Below, piece after piece: positions 24,900-36,337 of a stretch of 64,000 bases of DNA; within the stretch, counting starts at the first letter, position 1; every line of letters begins with the position of its first letter. The stretch lies in assembly GCA_038496445.1 (NCBI GenBank), contig JALMLS010000376.1, positions 62,001 to 126,000 of the forward strand, given 5' to 3'. Under the pieces are notes generated by a model. The model did no database searches, had not been told where the DNA came from, and worked only from the letters and a program-made list of their open reading frames with translations. Made by a program: the position numbers and the translations under genes. Source of the DNA: Trichosphaerium sp. ATCC 40318. Taxonomy: Eukaryota; Discosea; Flabellinia; Trichosidae.

Positions 24900-27059
24900 A
24901 TGACTACGGCCGTGTTTAAGACGCTATGCTTTGCTTTGCTGATTACTACTTGTATTTACTCCGCAACAGCACAAAACGATGAAGTAGACTACGAAGACGT
25001 GCGTACCATGGGTTTAAACGAGTTTTAAAGTAGGAAAAAATGTTAACATGTACAGGAATGGGAAAGCGAGTTCGACGATCAGTTTGACGAAGATACAGCA
25101 ATAGGGTTTGATGATGACCCAACAGTTGGCGTATGTTAGCTTAAACAATGCGCAATCGCTAATAATATTAAAGGGCCTTGATGAAAAGGATGATACAAGC
25201 TCTCAAAGCAGCAAGGTCATTATAATTATTTAAACTATTTAATAGACACTGACACTTACCAAGAGCACCAACATTAACGACGTATACGAAGATGACGAGT
25301 TTGAAGACGATGAAATCGAGTCAGAAGTCAAGTCAACAAACAAACCTAAAAAGCAGTACAAACCTAAGAATATTGATATAGATGAAGTTGGTACGATAAA
25401 ATAACGCTACTCTCTGTTTCTAACAGTGAAAAAGAGGTAAAACAAGGTCCAAAAAACTACTTCATGGAAATTTCGTTCTGTGCAGCCTTTGTCGTTTACT
25501 TTGCCGTCTATTTCTATGGTAGTCACCAAAATTACAAAATTGCAGCCACTTGGTGCGTAACAAGTCGTGGAACAATTGTCACAAAAAGTGTCAAAAAGAA
25601 AAATGTCCATCATTGAAATGACACTGTGTCACCTTTTTCCGAAAACATTATATAATGTACTTATCCGTACCTAGGTCGTCTACTTTCACGAAACTTTTTG
25701 AGTCACAATTTACACGTGTTGGTACAGGCGCAACCTCTATTGAACGTTTAAGCGCGTACACATATGAGCTCATTGCTACCGGTCGCATGAGATGTATCGG
25801 ACTTCACGCAACCCTAACAGTAAGCAAACAAAAAAAAAAGGAGAAAATACTCTTTTTCTAACAATTTTTTTTTTTCATGTAGTTGCAACGCAGACACGAT
25901 CTTATTTCGTTACTGTATTATATTATTTCCCCTGGCTATGATTCATTGACTATTGATGTCGCTATGAACCACTTAGATGACTTTTCCTTTGTTGTAATCA
26001 ACCAAAAAAAGAAAAAGGATTTTGTTGAAGAACGTCCTTCAGTACGTTTGATTGCTATTAAAATATTTTCTTTTGACCGAAACTAATCTCCTTTTTTAAG
26101 CTTAAATACACACGCCAAGTCGCTTCGCTAGGAAACCTTAGTGTATTGGCTTCTCACAAGTACGTCTTTTTTGGATATTATTGACCTCGTATCCACGTTT
26201 ACTTACACCTTACAGGGAAGTGAGCCAATTATTACTAAAACCAGAGTTTTCTCGTATATTAAAGGACCATATTAAAAACGTTGAGTTGATCTACTTTACA
26301 AATAAAACACCAGAACAAAAAGAATAGTACGCACAAAGAAGATTTTGGTTTTTTGACGGAAAAAAAAAAGATTAAACTGACTGAATCAACGTGTATTTAC
26401 TATTGTTTAGCAAGAAAACTTTAAGGTTCGTATTCCGTGTTCCTGACACTACTGATGAGCAAGTAATGTCTGAAAAATTATCTGCACTCATTAAATTGGC
26501 ATTAACGTACATCGACGTTGTGGCAACAAAGAAACTATCTTCTCAGGTATGTCAACTTGAGCTGTCATACTCGCTCTTTTCTTCTTTTTGTTGTTGCTGA
26601 TGTAGTTTTCGTGTAGGCTAGAAAGCAAATAAACAACGCTAGGCAAAAGAGAGATAAAAAGAAGACACATGAGGAACTACACGAGGTATTAAAAAAAACC
26701 TTAAACCCAATTTTTTCTTCTTTTTTTCTGAATTCTTTCTTCCACAAAACAAAATAAATATTTACTATGATGATACAACGACGGTCTTCTTAAGTACATT
26801 GAAGATGAAACTCAAACCCAAAAAACCGCTGATATTTTTTTATACAAGCTTCACGGCAACAACAAAAAAGTAAATTACCAAACTGACATTTTTTTAATAG
26901 CTCGCTCAAAAAAGAAAGGAAGAGAAATGGAAGCGTGAAGAGGAAGAATTTGCTAAATTACCACCAGAGGTTCAACGTAAAAGAGAGATACAGATGCAGA
27001 AAAGAGAACTCAAGAGAAAAAAGAAATCAATGAGTAAAGTAAAGATGGTAATGAAGTAA
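24900..27059 (+). CDS. CCDC47: CCDC47 homologue (PAT complex / ER translocon factor)
   Basis: ER membrane protein that, with Asterix, forms the PAT complex chaperoning multipass proteins at the ribosome. The signal peptide reads TAVFKTLCFALLITTCIYSA. A long acidic lumenal region follows (WESEFDDQFDEDTAIGFDDD; VYEDDEFEDDEIESE). One TM segment lies at about 25465-25525 (MEISFCAAFVVYFAVYFYG). The cytosolic domain includes LQRRHDLISLLYYII, LLLKPEFSRILKDHI and LRFVFRVPDTTDEQVMSEKL. It ends in a lysine-rich coiled tail KREEEEFAKLPPEVQRKREI and finally KSMSKVKMVMK, like the KQIKVKAM end of CCDC47. Several introns have GTACGT donors. Confidence 0.9.
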
Positions 27060-27306
27060 ATCACAAAACAAAATAACAAAAAATGTATTCTCTCTTGTAA
27101 TACTTTTTTTTATTTTGTTGCTATGCCTCCGGTAACACCAATCGGGTTTTTTCTATGATTATAGCATGTGATTGTATAGTACCACAATAAATGAAACAAA
27201 AAAATTATTGACTCAAACTTCATTAAAATAGACCGTAATCTATTAACATTGCTCACCAAGAAAAAGCATGAAACGACGTAATGTTCAGATAAATATCGCT
27301 TGTTTT

Positions 27307-28217
27307 TTATGTGCTATAAAATGACTGTAAAAGAGAATACTGGTCTGCTTCATTATCCGCTACTATTATGTTTCTATCCTCAAGGCTATACCTGCATTCT
27401 TGAGTAATGCCAGGTGACTGGAATGCACCTAATACCCTGAGACCTCCAGAAATAAGGGGAACAAGCCATTCATCAGTTGCGTTTGTTTCAGACAGCTCAA
27501 GGGTATACCTACAATACTTTCAAAACACGTCCCAATGATACCTTTACATTCAGCGAGGCTCAAACTATGTACACCAGTGCCATAACACCCTTATCTGTAA
27601 CTGATGTATTAGTCAAATCAATTGTATGCACACCAATGCTGACACTTATATCACCTACAAAAGTTGAACGCAAACTTATATTGTGAACGCCAGCCAGTGC
27701 AACAACTCCCACATCAGTAACTTGAGTTTCATTTAAACGTATTGTATGTACGCCAGCCAATGCTATGATATCCTACCAACTTAATAGTATGAACACCTGC
27801 CAGTGATGAAACTCATACATCACTGATATCTGTTTGCATCATATCTATCTCATGAACACCAGCTAATGCTGAAACACTTATCTGTTACTGATGTACCATA
27901 CAGTTTTATGGTATGAACACCAGCTAGCATAATACTTTCATCTGTCACAAATGTACTACCAGAACATGTGATATTCCTGCAACCATATTTATGATATGTA
28001 CTCCAGAAAGTCCATGTAAGACTTCATCATTGACCACTTTGGAGTGTGGCATTTCGATTTTTGGCACACCAGCAAGTGTCATCAAACCAATCTTTGTTAC
28101 TCCTTCACCACTCTGTAAAGTTATGGACTTTAGATGTTTTGCTAGATGTACAAAAGCTGAATCTTTAATACTTAAACAACCTTGTATTGCCAAGTGCTGG
28201 CCCCCACAAACAGCCAT
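27307..28217 (-). CDS. Leucine-rich-repeat protein with 'GVHTIxLxxTxVTD' repeats
   Basis: After a short N-terminus (MAVCGGQHLAIQGCLSIKD) come at least eight LRRs of about 22-23 residues. Their consensus is LAGVHxIxLxxTxVTDxGVxA, for example LAGVHTIRLNETQVTDVGVV. Such very regular HT-I-L repeats are seen in LRR proteins of several protists. The C-terminal exon (27480-27310) reads WLVPLISGGLRVLGAFQSPG and ends in an acidic tail. There is no F-box, kinase or TM segment, so it is a likely cytosolic binding protein. Convergent with CCDC47, about 250 bp apart. Near-identical repeat DNA makes exon boundaries uncertain. Confidence 0.7.
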
Positions 28218-28280
28218 CGAATTTGAAGGTTACTTAATCACGATTAAGTTGGTGCTATAATTTTAGAACAAGTTGATATA

Positions 28281-28757
28281 ATGTTGGGTAGAAGACTATT
28301 TAAAAAGAAGCCAAAAAAGATTGTTGAGTACGACAAAGAAAATGTCGATTCAAACGTATGCAATCAAACGGGTTTTTTTTGCTTACCTTATTTACATATT
28401 AAAAGTCGTGTAGGTATTGATAATGCTAACTACACCTGAAAAGCGTAAGCGCAACATCAATGTAGAATAGTGCGTTAAAAAGCCCGCTCAATTCATTCCA
28501 TTTTTAACTACAAATAGCCCCGAAACACCAGAACAAAAAGCAAAGATGCCACGAACAGGGTAAGCTATAGTGCTTCGTAAACGTAGCTAATTTTATTATG
28601 TCAAAATAGGTATCCATCACCAGAAGTAATACCTGCTGCACTTGATCCAAGGTCACCAAAAACAAAATTGCGAGAGCAGGCCAATAATAATTCACCAACA
28701 AAAGTACTACAACCAGCAAGCACCCACGGTAAAGCAAAGTCGTACAAGAAACTGTAA
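28281..28757 (+). CDS. Small basic protein rich in SP/TP sites
   Basis: Starts MLGRRLFKKKPKKIVEYDKE. After an intron (GTATGC...GTGTAG, about 28357-28414) reads TTPEKRKRN, then KKPAQFIPFLTTNSPETPEQ. Another intron follows, then YPSPEVIPAALDPRSPKTKL and KVLQPASTHGKAKSYKKL. Five or six S/T-P sites in about 110 residues are potential CDK/MAPK sites. The junction around 28470 needs a short intron or a frame change that I could not resolve. Head-to-head with the LRR gene, about 60 bp apart. No family recognised. Confidence 0.45.
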
Positions 28758-29033
28758 AACAAGACAACACATCAAACCAATAACTAGACTATGAACATTT
28801 TTCTTTTTTTGTCAATTCATTTCGAACTAGAATTCCCGAAATTTCTTTTGTCTTCTTCACGCCTCAAAAAAAATCAACTACTAAATCAAGCCTTCCTTTT
28901 TTAATCCAAGAGTCAATGCTTTACTTGAAAAAAGATTACGTATAGTTACACTTATGTTAAATCCTGTACATGAAAAAAAGTCACCTTCTTTTTTTCTTTT
29001 CAAAAAAAAAGTTGTGACAGTAGTTTATCCTCA

Positions 29034-32000
29034 TCACCTACCACCACTGCCGCTACTAGTATCGCCTAGAGAATTCTCATCTATAACAATACTGCTCGAA
29101 TTATCCTTAGGATTATCCTTTCGCTGAGAAGATGGAGGAAGCAAATAAGGATGATTAAGACAAGCACTAACATCTGGACGCAATGAAGGTCCCGTAGTGA
29201 GACACTTGCTTATAAAATCCTAAATCATACATCAGCGGAAAAACCAGTACACAACATGAACAGAAACAGTTCGGTTCTGTAGCAAGGAAAAGTGTTTGTT
29301 ACCTTTGCCTTTGATGTGACTTTAGGCGAAGCAGGAAATTCGACGCCTGTAATTTTTGAAATAATGCCTCCTTTCAATATATCATGCTGTGATCGATTAT
29401 CACCAAAAGGTTTCTTTCCATACAGCATTTGATAAAAAATTACACCAGTTGACCATACATCAACCTTAAAAACTGCATGAGTTCCACCAAATATCACAAC
29501 AAATAATTTTTACTCAAATCCAGTTTTTCTCGAGGGCTGGGATATCGGTAAGCGTACCTTTGGCGATATCTTGGGGGTAGCAGTTGTTTCAAAGCACTCT
29601 GGTGGAAGATACCAATAAGTTCCAGCACCCTGACTAGTGAGTTCCATAACATCTTGTTCTTCCTCCATAATTTTGGACAAGCCAAAGTCTGTAATCTTAA
29701 AAAACACGTGAGAAAAACAACTATTTTTTTGTGCTAGCAAAAAAAATACATTGTAATGAGTACGTACTTTAATGCTGCCATACTTATCAAACAAGATATT
29801 GCCAGGCTTGAGATCATAATGTATAACTGGTCGTTGTTGCTCACTGAGGTACTTCAAACCTCTTAATATCTGTATAGTGATTATTCTTGCTTCTCGTTCA
29901 GGTAGTCGCTAAATAAATTATCAGAGCACGAAATGTACAAGTGTTCGTACTCTGTGTTGCTTTAGGTAGCCATCCAAATCGCCACCAGGACAAAATTCCA
30001 GGGCTGTACAAAAACTTGTTTTATCAATCTCAAAAACATCGTAGAGCTTAACAACCCTCGGATGATCCTAAATGTCAAAGTTAGAAATAACATCGATGCA
30101 AAAAAAGAAAGTGCTGTTCATACCAGTCGCCTATGAATATTGTACTCTCTACAAGCATGACGGGTGTAATTTGTTCGCTTCTGAGGTGCCCAATGAGGGT
30201 TCAATCGGTGAACTTTACAAGCAACTTGACGCAATTCTTGCAAGTCAAAAGCCTATTCATGAAAACTTGCATTAGATTCCGCAAAAAAAATACTTGGTTG
30301 GTCAAAGCATATCAAATAAAAATGAACGTTATAACATCATTTTTTAACAAGTGTCATACAAATGTCATACCTTATATACTTCGGAGAATCCACCCTTACC
30401 AAGAAGAGATAATAAAATATAACGCCCATCACGTAAAGAAGGACAATTATTAAGAACAGAGGTATCCTCATCTTGAATGCGTTTAATTTCTCTAATTTGA
30501 AGTCCTTTTTGAACTTTCAATTGGGCTTCTTCTTGCTCCAAATCTTGCATTTCCTAGATACCAAGAGTTAAAGCCATACCAAGAAAATGAACATCATTTT
30601 TTCAACCACCGAAGTACTTTGAAATAAGAAGTATTGTGATGTTCAAACTTACACGTTTAAGACTTGTAACTTTTACAGAAATAATCTCCTGGGCTTCCAA
30701 GATACTCGACAAGTCAACATCTGACTTGGAACCATCTTCAATAATACCATTAAAAACCACATTGATCTTTACATCTAAAAATACGCACCAGAGGTACTAC
30801 GCAGTTGTGTCTTACGCCTTAGGTTTTGTAAAGCTTTTTTCTTTTTATCAAGAGCTTCACGTAGCGTAATAAGCCGTTCGCGCTTTTCTGCAATTTTAAT
30901 AAACTTAGTACCAGGCTGCCAGACTTCAACATAATCCGTTCCACGTCTTAAAATTGTAGATTAATATTTTTGATTTACAAGAAAGAAATATGCAATTTCT
31001 TGTAGTTTCTTTAAAATCGTACCTCTCCTTGTTAATACGCCCAATATCAACTAGATTCTTTTCCATCTCTCTTCTTGCTTTCTCTTTTTCAATCCTTGTA
31101 TGATCTCGCAAAAGGGTTCCTAGCACTTCTTGGACCTACATGACTTATAAGTTTACCTTCATAACACTAATTTGCACGCACCTTAATCCGATAAGCATCG
31201 TTATCTTGCTAGAAACAGATTTAGTTTGTGTTGCTTGTTAGAAAAAAAAACTTATCACATTTTGATGTTAAAGTATAAGAACATTGCACCTGAAGTAACA
31301 ACAACGTACCTTGTATTCTTTCATCTTTAGCTCAATCTCTCCATTTAAGTCTGCTTCTTTTTTTTTCAATGTCTCTTCACATACTCTCAAACGTTCGCGC
31401 TTAGTCTGATGACAATTAACATTACGTCATGATGTTGCAAAAAAAAAAACCAAACAATACATGCCTCTAATTCCTTTGCACGAACTTCAAGTCTCCTTTC
31501 TTTTTCCTTTAAAATCTGTAAAACGTCAACAACTTGCTTATTGTAACACAACTATTGACGTACTCGTTCCTTTTTTTCTATAGCAGTCTCCATATTTTGC
31601 TCTTGTAAAGAGTCATCCATTAGTTTAGGAATCTTAAACGGTGGCATATTATCACTGACCTGTATTCAAAAAAAAATTAGACAAGCTTAAAAAAAGATCA
31701 CTCGGCACACATACAGCTGATGCTGGGCGCTTTGTGCCTCCAGAAGGATGGACGTAATGACCGGGAGGACTATGAGAAGAGCCATTTTGTACTTGACCTT
31801 TTGCTTCTATGCGCTTCCACCTACAAGCAAAGGTTAGAGCAAACAAATTGCAAAAAAAAAAATGTCAACCTGTCACGTATGGATGTCTTTGATCTATTAT
31901 CCAAACCATAGTTTGTTTTTATTTTGTTCTACCTTATGCATAAGCAAAGAAATAATAAAAGTGCGTTATCCCGCGCATGAATAATTTTTTCGTTGGGTTT

Positions 32001-32540
32001 TTTGAATAGGAATGTTGGGTGAGTGTGGGGAGCGGTCGTTTTAACGCACCCAGTCGGTTCCAAATTTTACAAAGCCCTACAAAGAAGTTACGCTCATTTT
32101 TTACTGCTGGTGCATACCTCTCGTAGGCAAGCATCCTCTTCTGGGGTCCATCGCTTGTAAGTTAGGTTTTTTCGTTTCGGCGGGTTCATAGGTGGTGAAT
32201 TTGTGCCTGTACTTACTACGCGATTTGCCTGAAATCGATTAGTAAGCGACGTTTAAATGTCATCTCAAAAGATCTCGTTCTACAAAAGCAAAAACTGAAT
32301 TTGACTACCTAACGTGGTGCTACCCAACACAGGTCATTTGTACAAACCAATTAATTTGAGTGTAAACAAAAATCAAAGTAACCCCCAATAAACCTTGCGT
32401 AAAATTACCTGCGGTTGTGCGCTAGTTGCCTCTGGAAGGGACGAGCTCATAGAATTGTCTGTGCGACCGAGACGAGCTTCAAAGGCCTCAACGCGACTTG
32501 GGTCCACATTTTTAAGCACAAACTCGGGTATTGTGGTCAT
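29034..32540 (-). CDS. TLK: Tousled-like serine/threonine kinase
   Basis: Nuclear kinase; family members phosphorylate ASF1 histone chaperones. The start at 32540 reads [21 protein letters not shown] long coiled-coil region (about 31800-30900) precedes the kinase domain. The glycine loop is [12 protein letters not shown] (30380). TLK-specific [20 protein letters not shown] and [12 protein letters not shown] lie near 30250-30130, the former with the catalytic lysine. [12 protein letters not shown] replaces HRD, as is normal in TLKs; then DFGLSK and [14 protein letters not shown] (29640-29590). [20 protein letters not shown] follows. The C-terminus [11 protein letters not shown] plus a Ser/Gly tail ends at 29034. 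Many introns. Confidence 0.92.
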
Positions 32541-32960
32541 AGGCGCGCTTGTACATCTGACTACGTAATTTTTGAACTTTGACTAACGTAAAAACTCAAT
32601 AATTTTCTCCAACTGGTACAACAGGCTATAGGCACGGTATAGAAACGCAACAAAAAAAGTAAATCGGTGCAATTTTACCGCCACTAATTTTGTAGCAACC
32701 GTGGTTTTGCCTTTGCAGTGCCAGTAGTGCGGTTTTTAAATGCTAGTGATCGTTTTGGTACTGTTGCAAAACATTTTAACTCGCAGCAGCCTCTAAGTTA
32801 TCAGGTTGGTGCGCCCTTGGTGTCTGTAATAACCTCACGGAGTGGTTGCTTCGGTACGTAAAACTTTAAGCGCCGCAAAAATGCACAAATTCCACTTTTA
32901 GTTGACCACCATTTCTTCAGAAACTCGTTGGTGTTACGGAAAAACGACCAGCAAAACGAT
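32541..32960. other. Divergent promoter region between TLK and PF09713 gene
   Basis: 420 bp between two divergent start codons. I see no convincing TATA box or gene. A short minus-strand open stretch (about 32960-32790, ending KQPLREVITDTKGAPT) is antisense to the downstream start and is probably chance. Confidence 0.35.
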
Positions 32961-33738
32961 ATGGCTACTCCTGCGCAGTCTAAGAAGGGTGGCTTTACGG
33001 CTGGAAATAACGAAGCAAAGCAGGTGTGTCTCGTATTTTATGTTAATGCATCTTGCTAATTTCGTGCCTAGTTCGCTAGTATAACACCCACAGAAGTTAC
33101 TAAGGTAAGAATTTCCGAACTAGATTCACTGGTAGAGAGAGCAGATCAACTCATAACCATGTTTAGGTGCAACGGCTAATTGAGAGATGTTTACAGCTGT
33201 ATATGTCTAAACAGGAGACTTCAGACGCGTTACACTATAAAGCAAATATCCAACCCAATTTTACTGCTCTAGGTATATTATAAACTACATACTGTAGCAT
33301 TTTATCGTTGTAACTCTTTTTTGTAGTCTGGAAAAAAATGGAGGAGCAAAACCCGGGATTCTTTAAAGCGTACCAGTTACGACTACTAGTTAAGAATCAA
33401 ATACAATCATTTAATTACTTGGTCAGTCAACAGGTACGCGCAAAGCCCAAAAGTGAACAAATCGGTATACTAATACGCTACAACAGGCCCAAATAATGCA
33501 AAAACGAGCCCCTGCGCATAGTGCGTGGAGTGGTTCTGACCACCAGCAAATTGCCAAGCCTTACAACGGCAAAGGAGCTCAATTTCCCACATCTAAACCT
33601 GTAGATACACCAAAGATGAACGGACGTCCAGGCGATAACAAATTTGGGCAATCCTTTGAAAACAACGAACAGATGCTTTCAGCTTCTCCTTCTCAATTTT
33701 TGAACTTGGAAAGCAATGGTCCTCCAGCAAGTGCGTAA
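32961..33738 (+). CDS. PF09713 (A_thal_3526 / TIGR01589) domain protein
   Basis: Starts MATPAQSKKGGFTAGNNEAK. After two introns the domain reads VQRLIERCLQLYMSKQETSD, then HYKANIQPNFTALVWKKMEE and NPGFFKAYQLRLLVKNQIQS followed by FNYLVSQQ. That matches the 'VQxLIERCLQLYMxxxEV...I.P.FT.LVW.KLEEENPEFF.AYY' pattern of a domain first described as plant-specific. The C-terminal half is disordered and P/S/N-rich (ASPSQFLNLESNGPPASA). The function of the domain is unknown. Divergent from TLK. Confidence 0.8.
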
Positions 33739-34137
33739 ACGCTCTTTACACCATTGCACAGGCTTTTTTTCCCTCTAATAAACATGTGCGTAGATGCGAA
33801 AGGAATGTATATGGGCATGCAGTACTGATTCAAAATGTTGGTTTCTTACCCTTTATGTAAAGTGCTGAAATAGTTTCAGCACGCTCCAATGGAATAACGA
33901 TCGTTGTTCTTGCCTGTAATAAATAGTTGATTGTAAAGCTTGGCTTCCTCCAAAGCCCCATAACATAATTTTTTTTGTTGATACAAAATTGCGGTGTCAT
34001 TATTATTAACTGTCACATGGTGATGCAATTTACTCTTTATCAAACTGTACACGGGTAATTAAAACTTGCCTACCAAGTGGCGTTGTTGGCCTATTTTTTG
34101 GTGTCTAGTGAAAATTGTAAGTGATTTGTTTTCTTTT
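33739..34137. other. Gap with possible small spliced exons (-)
   Basis: No firm gene. The minus strand holds open segments that look protein-like: VTVNNNDTAILYQQKKLC then YGALEEAKLYNQLFITG (about 34030-33920), and ARTTIVIPLERAETISALYI (about 33910-33850), separated by a plausible acceptor. They could be a small gene or a C-terminal extension of SRP9. Confidence 0.25.
33862..33882. repeat. Perfect 9-bp inverted repeat with 3-nt loop
   Basis: gtgctgaaa-tag-tttcagcac. It lies between the PF09713 gene and SRP9, both of which end nearby, so it could be part of a 3' end signal. It may also be chance. Confidence 0.4.
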
Positions 34138-34476
34138 TCATATGTTATTGATGAGTGTACCTGTGGTCATTAATCGTACAAAAAGGGAATTTAGCTCTTG
34201 GATCTTTGGTAGATCGTTCTGTTTTTTAGTTTTGTATTTGAGAACCTATCATTCTCGTGTGAGAGTTGAGTGGATAGGACTAGACGCACATGTTCGTTGT
34301 TTGTAACTTTCAAAATAACTTGGTTGTCCTTATGGCTGTACTTTGTTACGTAGCGTGTCTAGGCGCGTGAATTGAGCGTTTTAGGTACAGTAAAGCCTAC
34401 TTACAGTTTTTGGAGCTGTTCGATACATTTTCTCGGCCGCTGCCTTAAATTCTTCCCAGTCATGTATGTAGCTCAT
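34138..34476 (-). CDS. SRP9: Signal recognition particle 9 kDa protein
   Basis: Alu-domain subunit of SRP; with SRP14 it binds 7SL RNA and causes elongation arrest. The start reads MSYIHDWEEFKAAAEKMYRT, matching the WEEF..AAEKLY opening of SRP9. After an intron comes RYVTKYSHKDNQVILKVTNN, and after a second KYKTKKQNDLPKIQELNSLF then VRLM, matching KYRHxDGxLxxKVTDD...KTD..QDVKKIE.FxS.LMRLM. The end may be LMTTGTLINNI with stop at 34138. A further intron near 34160 is an alternative. Confidence 0.82.
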
Positions 34477-34558
34477 ATTTTACACGTAATTGTTCGAATT
34501 GATTTGGCATGACTCCAGCTGACTAAGCTGAAAGTCTAAACGCGTCTTCTTTGTCCAC

Positions 34559-35183
34559 ATGAGTACGAAAGCACGCTCTCGCCTTATACGTGATTTTAAA
34601 AAATTGCGTAATGACAGTTTAACGGGCATTTTGGCCATACCTAATGAGCACAACATGTACCAGTGGTATGCGGTTATTATAGGGTATGTTCTGAGCGTAG
34701 TTTAAATATTAAACAACTTTTTTGAATTGCTGAAATGTTTAGTTTGCAAGGAACGTTATGGCATGGCGGCACCTTTAAGCTTAGCATCAAATTTAGCGAA
34801 GAGTATCCAAAGAAAGCTCCAGAAGTAAAATTTTTAACCAAGATTTTTCATCCAAATGGTTCGATCAGTTTATAACCTAAACGTCTTCTAACGAAAAATA
34901 GTATACGCTGACGGTAAGATTTGTCTTGACATCTTACAGAAAAAATGGAGTCCAGCTTTTGATGTTGGCGCCATACTGACCTATGTACAGGTTCGTTGTT
35001 TGTCTTTTTTTTTTCTTTTTCTAATTTGTATTGCAGCAATTATTGACGGATCCAAATCCTGAGTCTCCAGCAAACAACGAGGCTGCAAAGTTATTTTCTT
35101 CAAACATAGTGGAATACACGAGACGTGTTAAACAAATAGTCATGGATTCGTGGGAGTTTACAAACTCTATGGAAGTTCAATGA
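34559..35183 (+). CDS. UBE2A: Ubiquitin-conjugating enzyme E2, RAD6/UBC2-like
   Basis: E2 enzyme of about 150 residues. Starts [20 protein letters not shown] like RAD6 (MSTPARRRLMRDFKRL). [20 protein letters not shown] is followed by [15 protein letters not shown] and the active-site region [20 protein letters not shown] with catalytic Cys in [24 protein letters not shown] and a C-terminal helix follow. In other eukaryotes RAD6 mono-ubiquitinates H2B and PCNA. It lacks the acidic tail of yeast Rad6. Three short introns; divergent from SRP9 with about 80 bp between starts. Confidence 0.9.
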
Positions 35184-35299
35184 TTTACGTGCGATGTATT
35201 ATAAAAATGTGAATAAAGACTGGCGTTTTTTCCCTTGCCACTTGACCTATTTAGACCTCGTTAAGCTCACAAGTACGCGCTACGCGCTCTGAGCATAAA

Positions 35300-36049
35300 A
35301 TGAGCAAACATGCATCCGTAGCAAATAGGTTGTTTAGTGATATTCGCAAGGTGGCAGCCAACGATTTCACTTGTAGCTAATCTCATACTAGATAAAAGAG
35401 GAGTTCAGCAGGGCTCAAGTACTTCATCAGGCTGAGATAGAAAAGTACGTTGTATCCGACAAGATAAAACTCACTCTACTCGTCCAGCCACAATAACACC
35501 AAGAGAGAATTGGAACGTAGCAAACAAGCATTAGCTAAAAGCAGATGTAAAATTGAGAAGTTAAGAAAGTACGTAGTGCTACCTGTCAAGTTGTTTAAAA
35601 GCACAAAAGAAAGATGGCAGAACAATTTGTAGCAGAATTTACACAAAAGAAGCGCATGGAAAGCATCACAGGTAAAAAAGAAGAGTTGCAAGTAAAGGTT
35701 TGTCATTACGTACTCATTTCTTTTGTTTGACTTTACACAAAAGGGAGACAAGCTGGAAAAAAGCATACAAGGACTTTACAAAGAAATTGAAGACGCACAA
35801 AATCATCACTTACAAGTATCAAGTGACTTTGTAGACACGCTCAATGAGGATGTAAGCAGTCTAGAGCAAGAAGCATTGTCTAAAAAACAATCATTGGAGA
35901 GAGATGTTGAGGATATGAACAAACTGCTTGAAGCCATAAAAGATGAGTTGTGGAGTCAAATATCAGAAGCCAGAGAGTCGCTGGCAGCTGCAAAAAGGGA
36001 GCACTCTTACCTTGATACATTAGTAGCTACATTGCAAATGAGAATGTAA
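35300..36049 (+). CDS. Coiled-coil protein, possibly SF-assemblin-like
   Basis: Starts MSKHASVANRLFSDIRK. Three introns follow, at least two with GTACGT donors. Then come long heptad-rich helices (RELERSKQALAKSRCKIEKL; GDKLEKSIQGLYKEIEDAQN; SLERDVEDMNKLLEAIKDEL), ending TLVATLQMRM at 36049. There is almost no proline or glycine in the last 150 residues. Length (about 200) and all-helical character resemble SF-assemblin or flagellar-root fibre proteins, but no diagnostic motif is visible, so this is only a suggestion. Confidence 0.6.
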
Positions 36050-36337
36050 AAAATCACCTTCATGAACACGGAGGACTTTTTTTCAACTGACATTGTTTTG
36101 TGCTTCTCGGCTTATCCTGCCGTTCTTTTATTCTGGATAAGGGTGTAAATGTCGGCAATACAATCTGCTTTGTGCTTCTAGTCTGTAGAGTTGCATTTTT
36201 CTATTCGGTAGATAAATTAAAACCAAAGTGCGAGTTGAAATCCGATAAAAGTCTAAAACTTTTTATGAATGCTATTTTCAACTAACTTGACCGAAACGGA
36301 CAATAGTCTGTTAGCAACAGTTGGTGCGTGATTTGTT
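36050..36337. other. Intergenic gap
   Basis: 288 bp between tandem plus-strand genes. AT-rich with no recognised element; it presumably holds the 3' end of one transcript and the promoter of the next. Confidence 0.4.

Noticed and set aside
28440-28480. Frameshift pseudogene in the SP/TP-rich small gene
   Set aside because: An unresolved short intron is at least as likely given the splicing habits here, so I did not call it a pseudogene.
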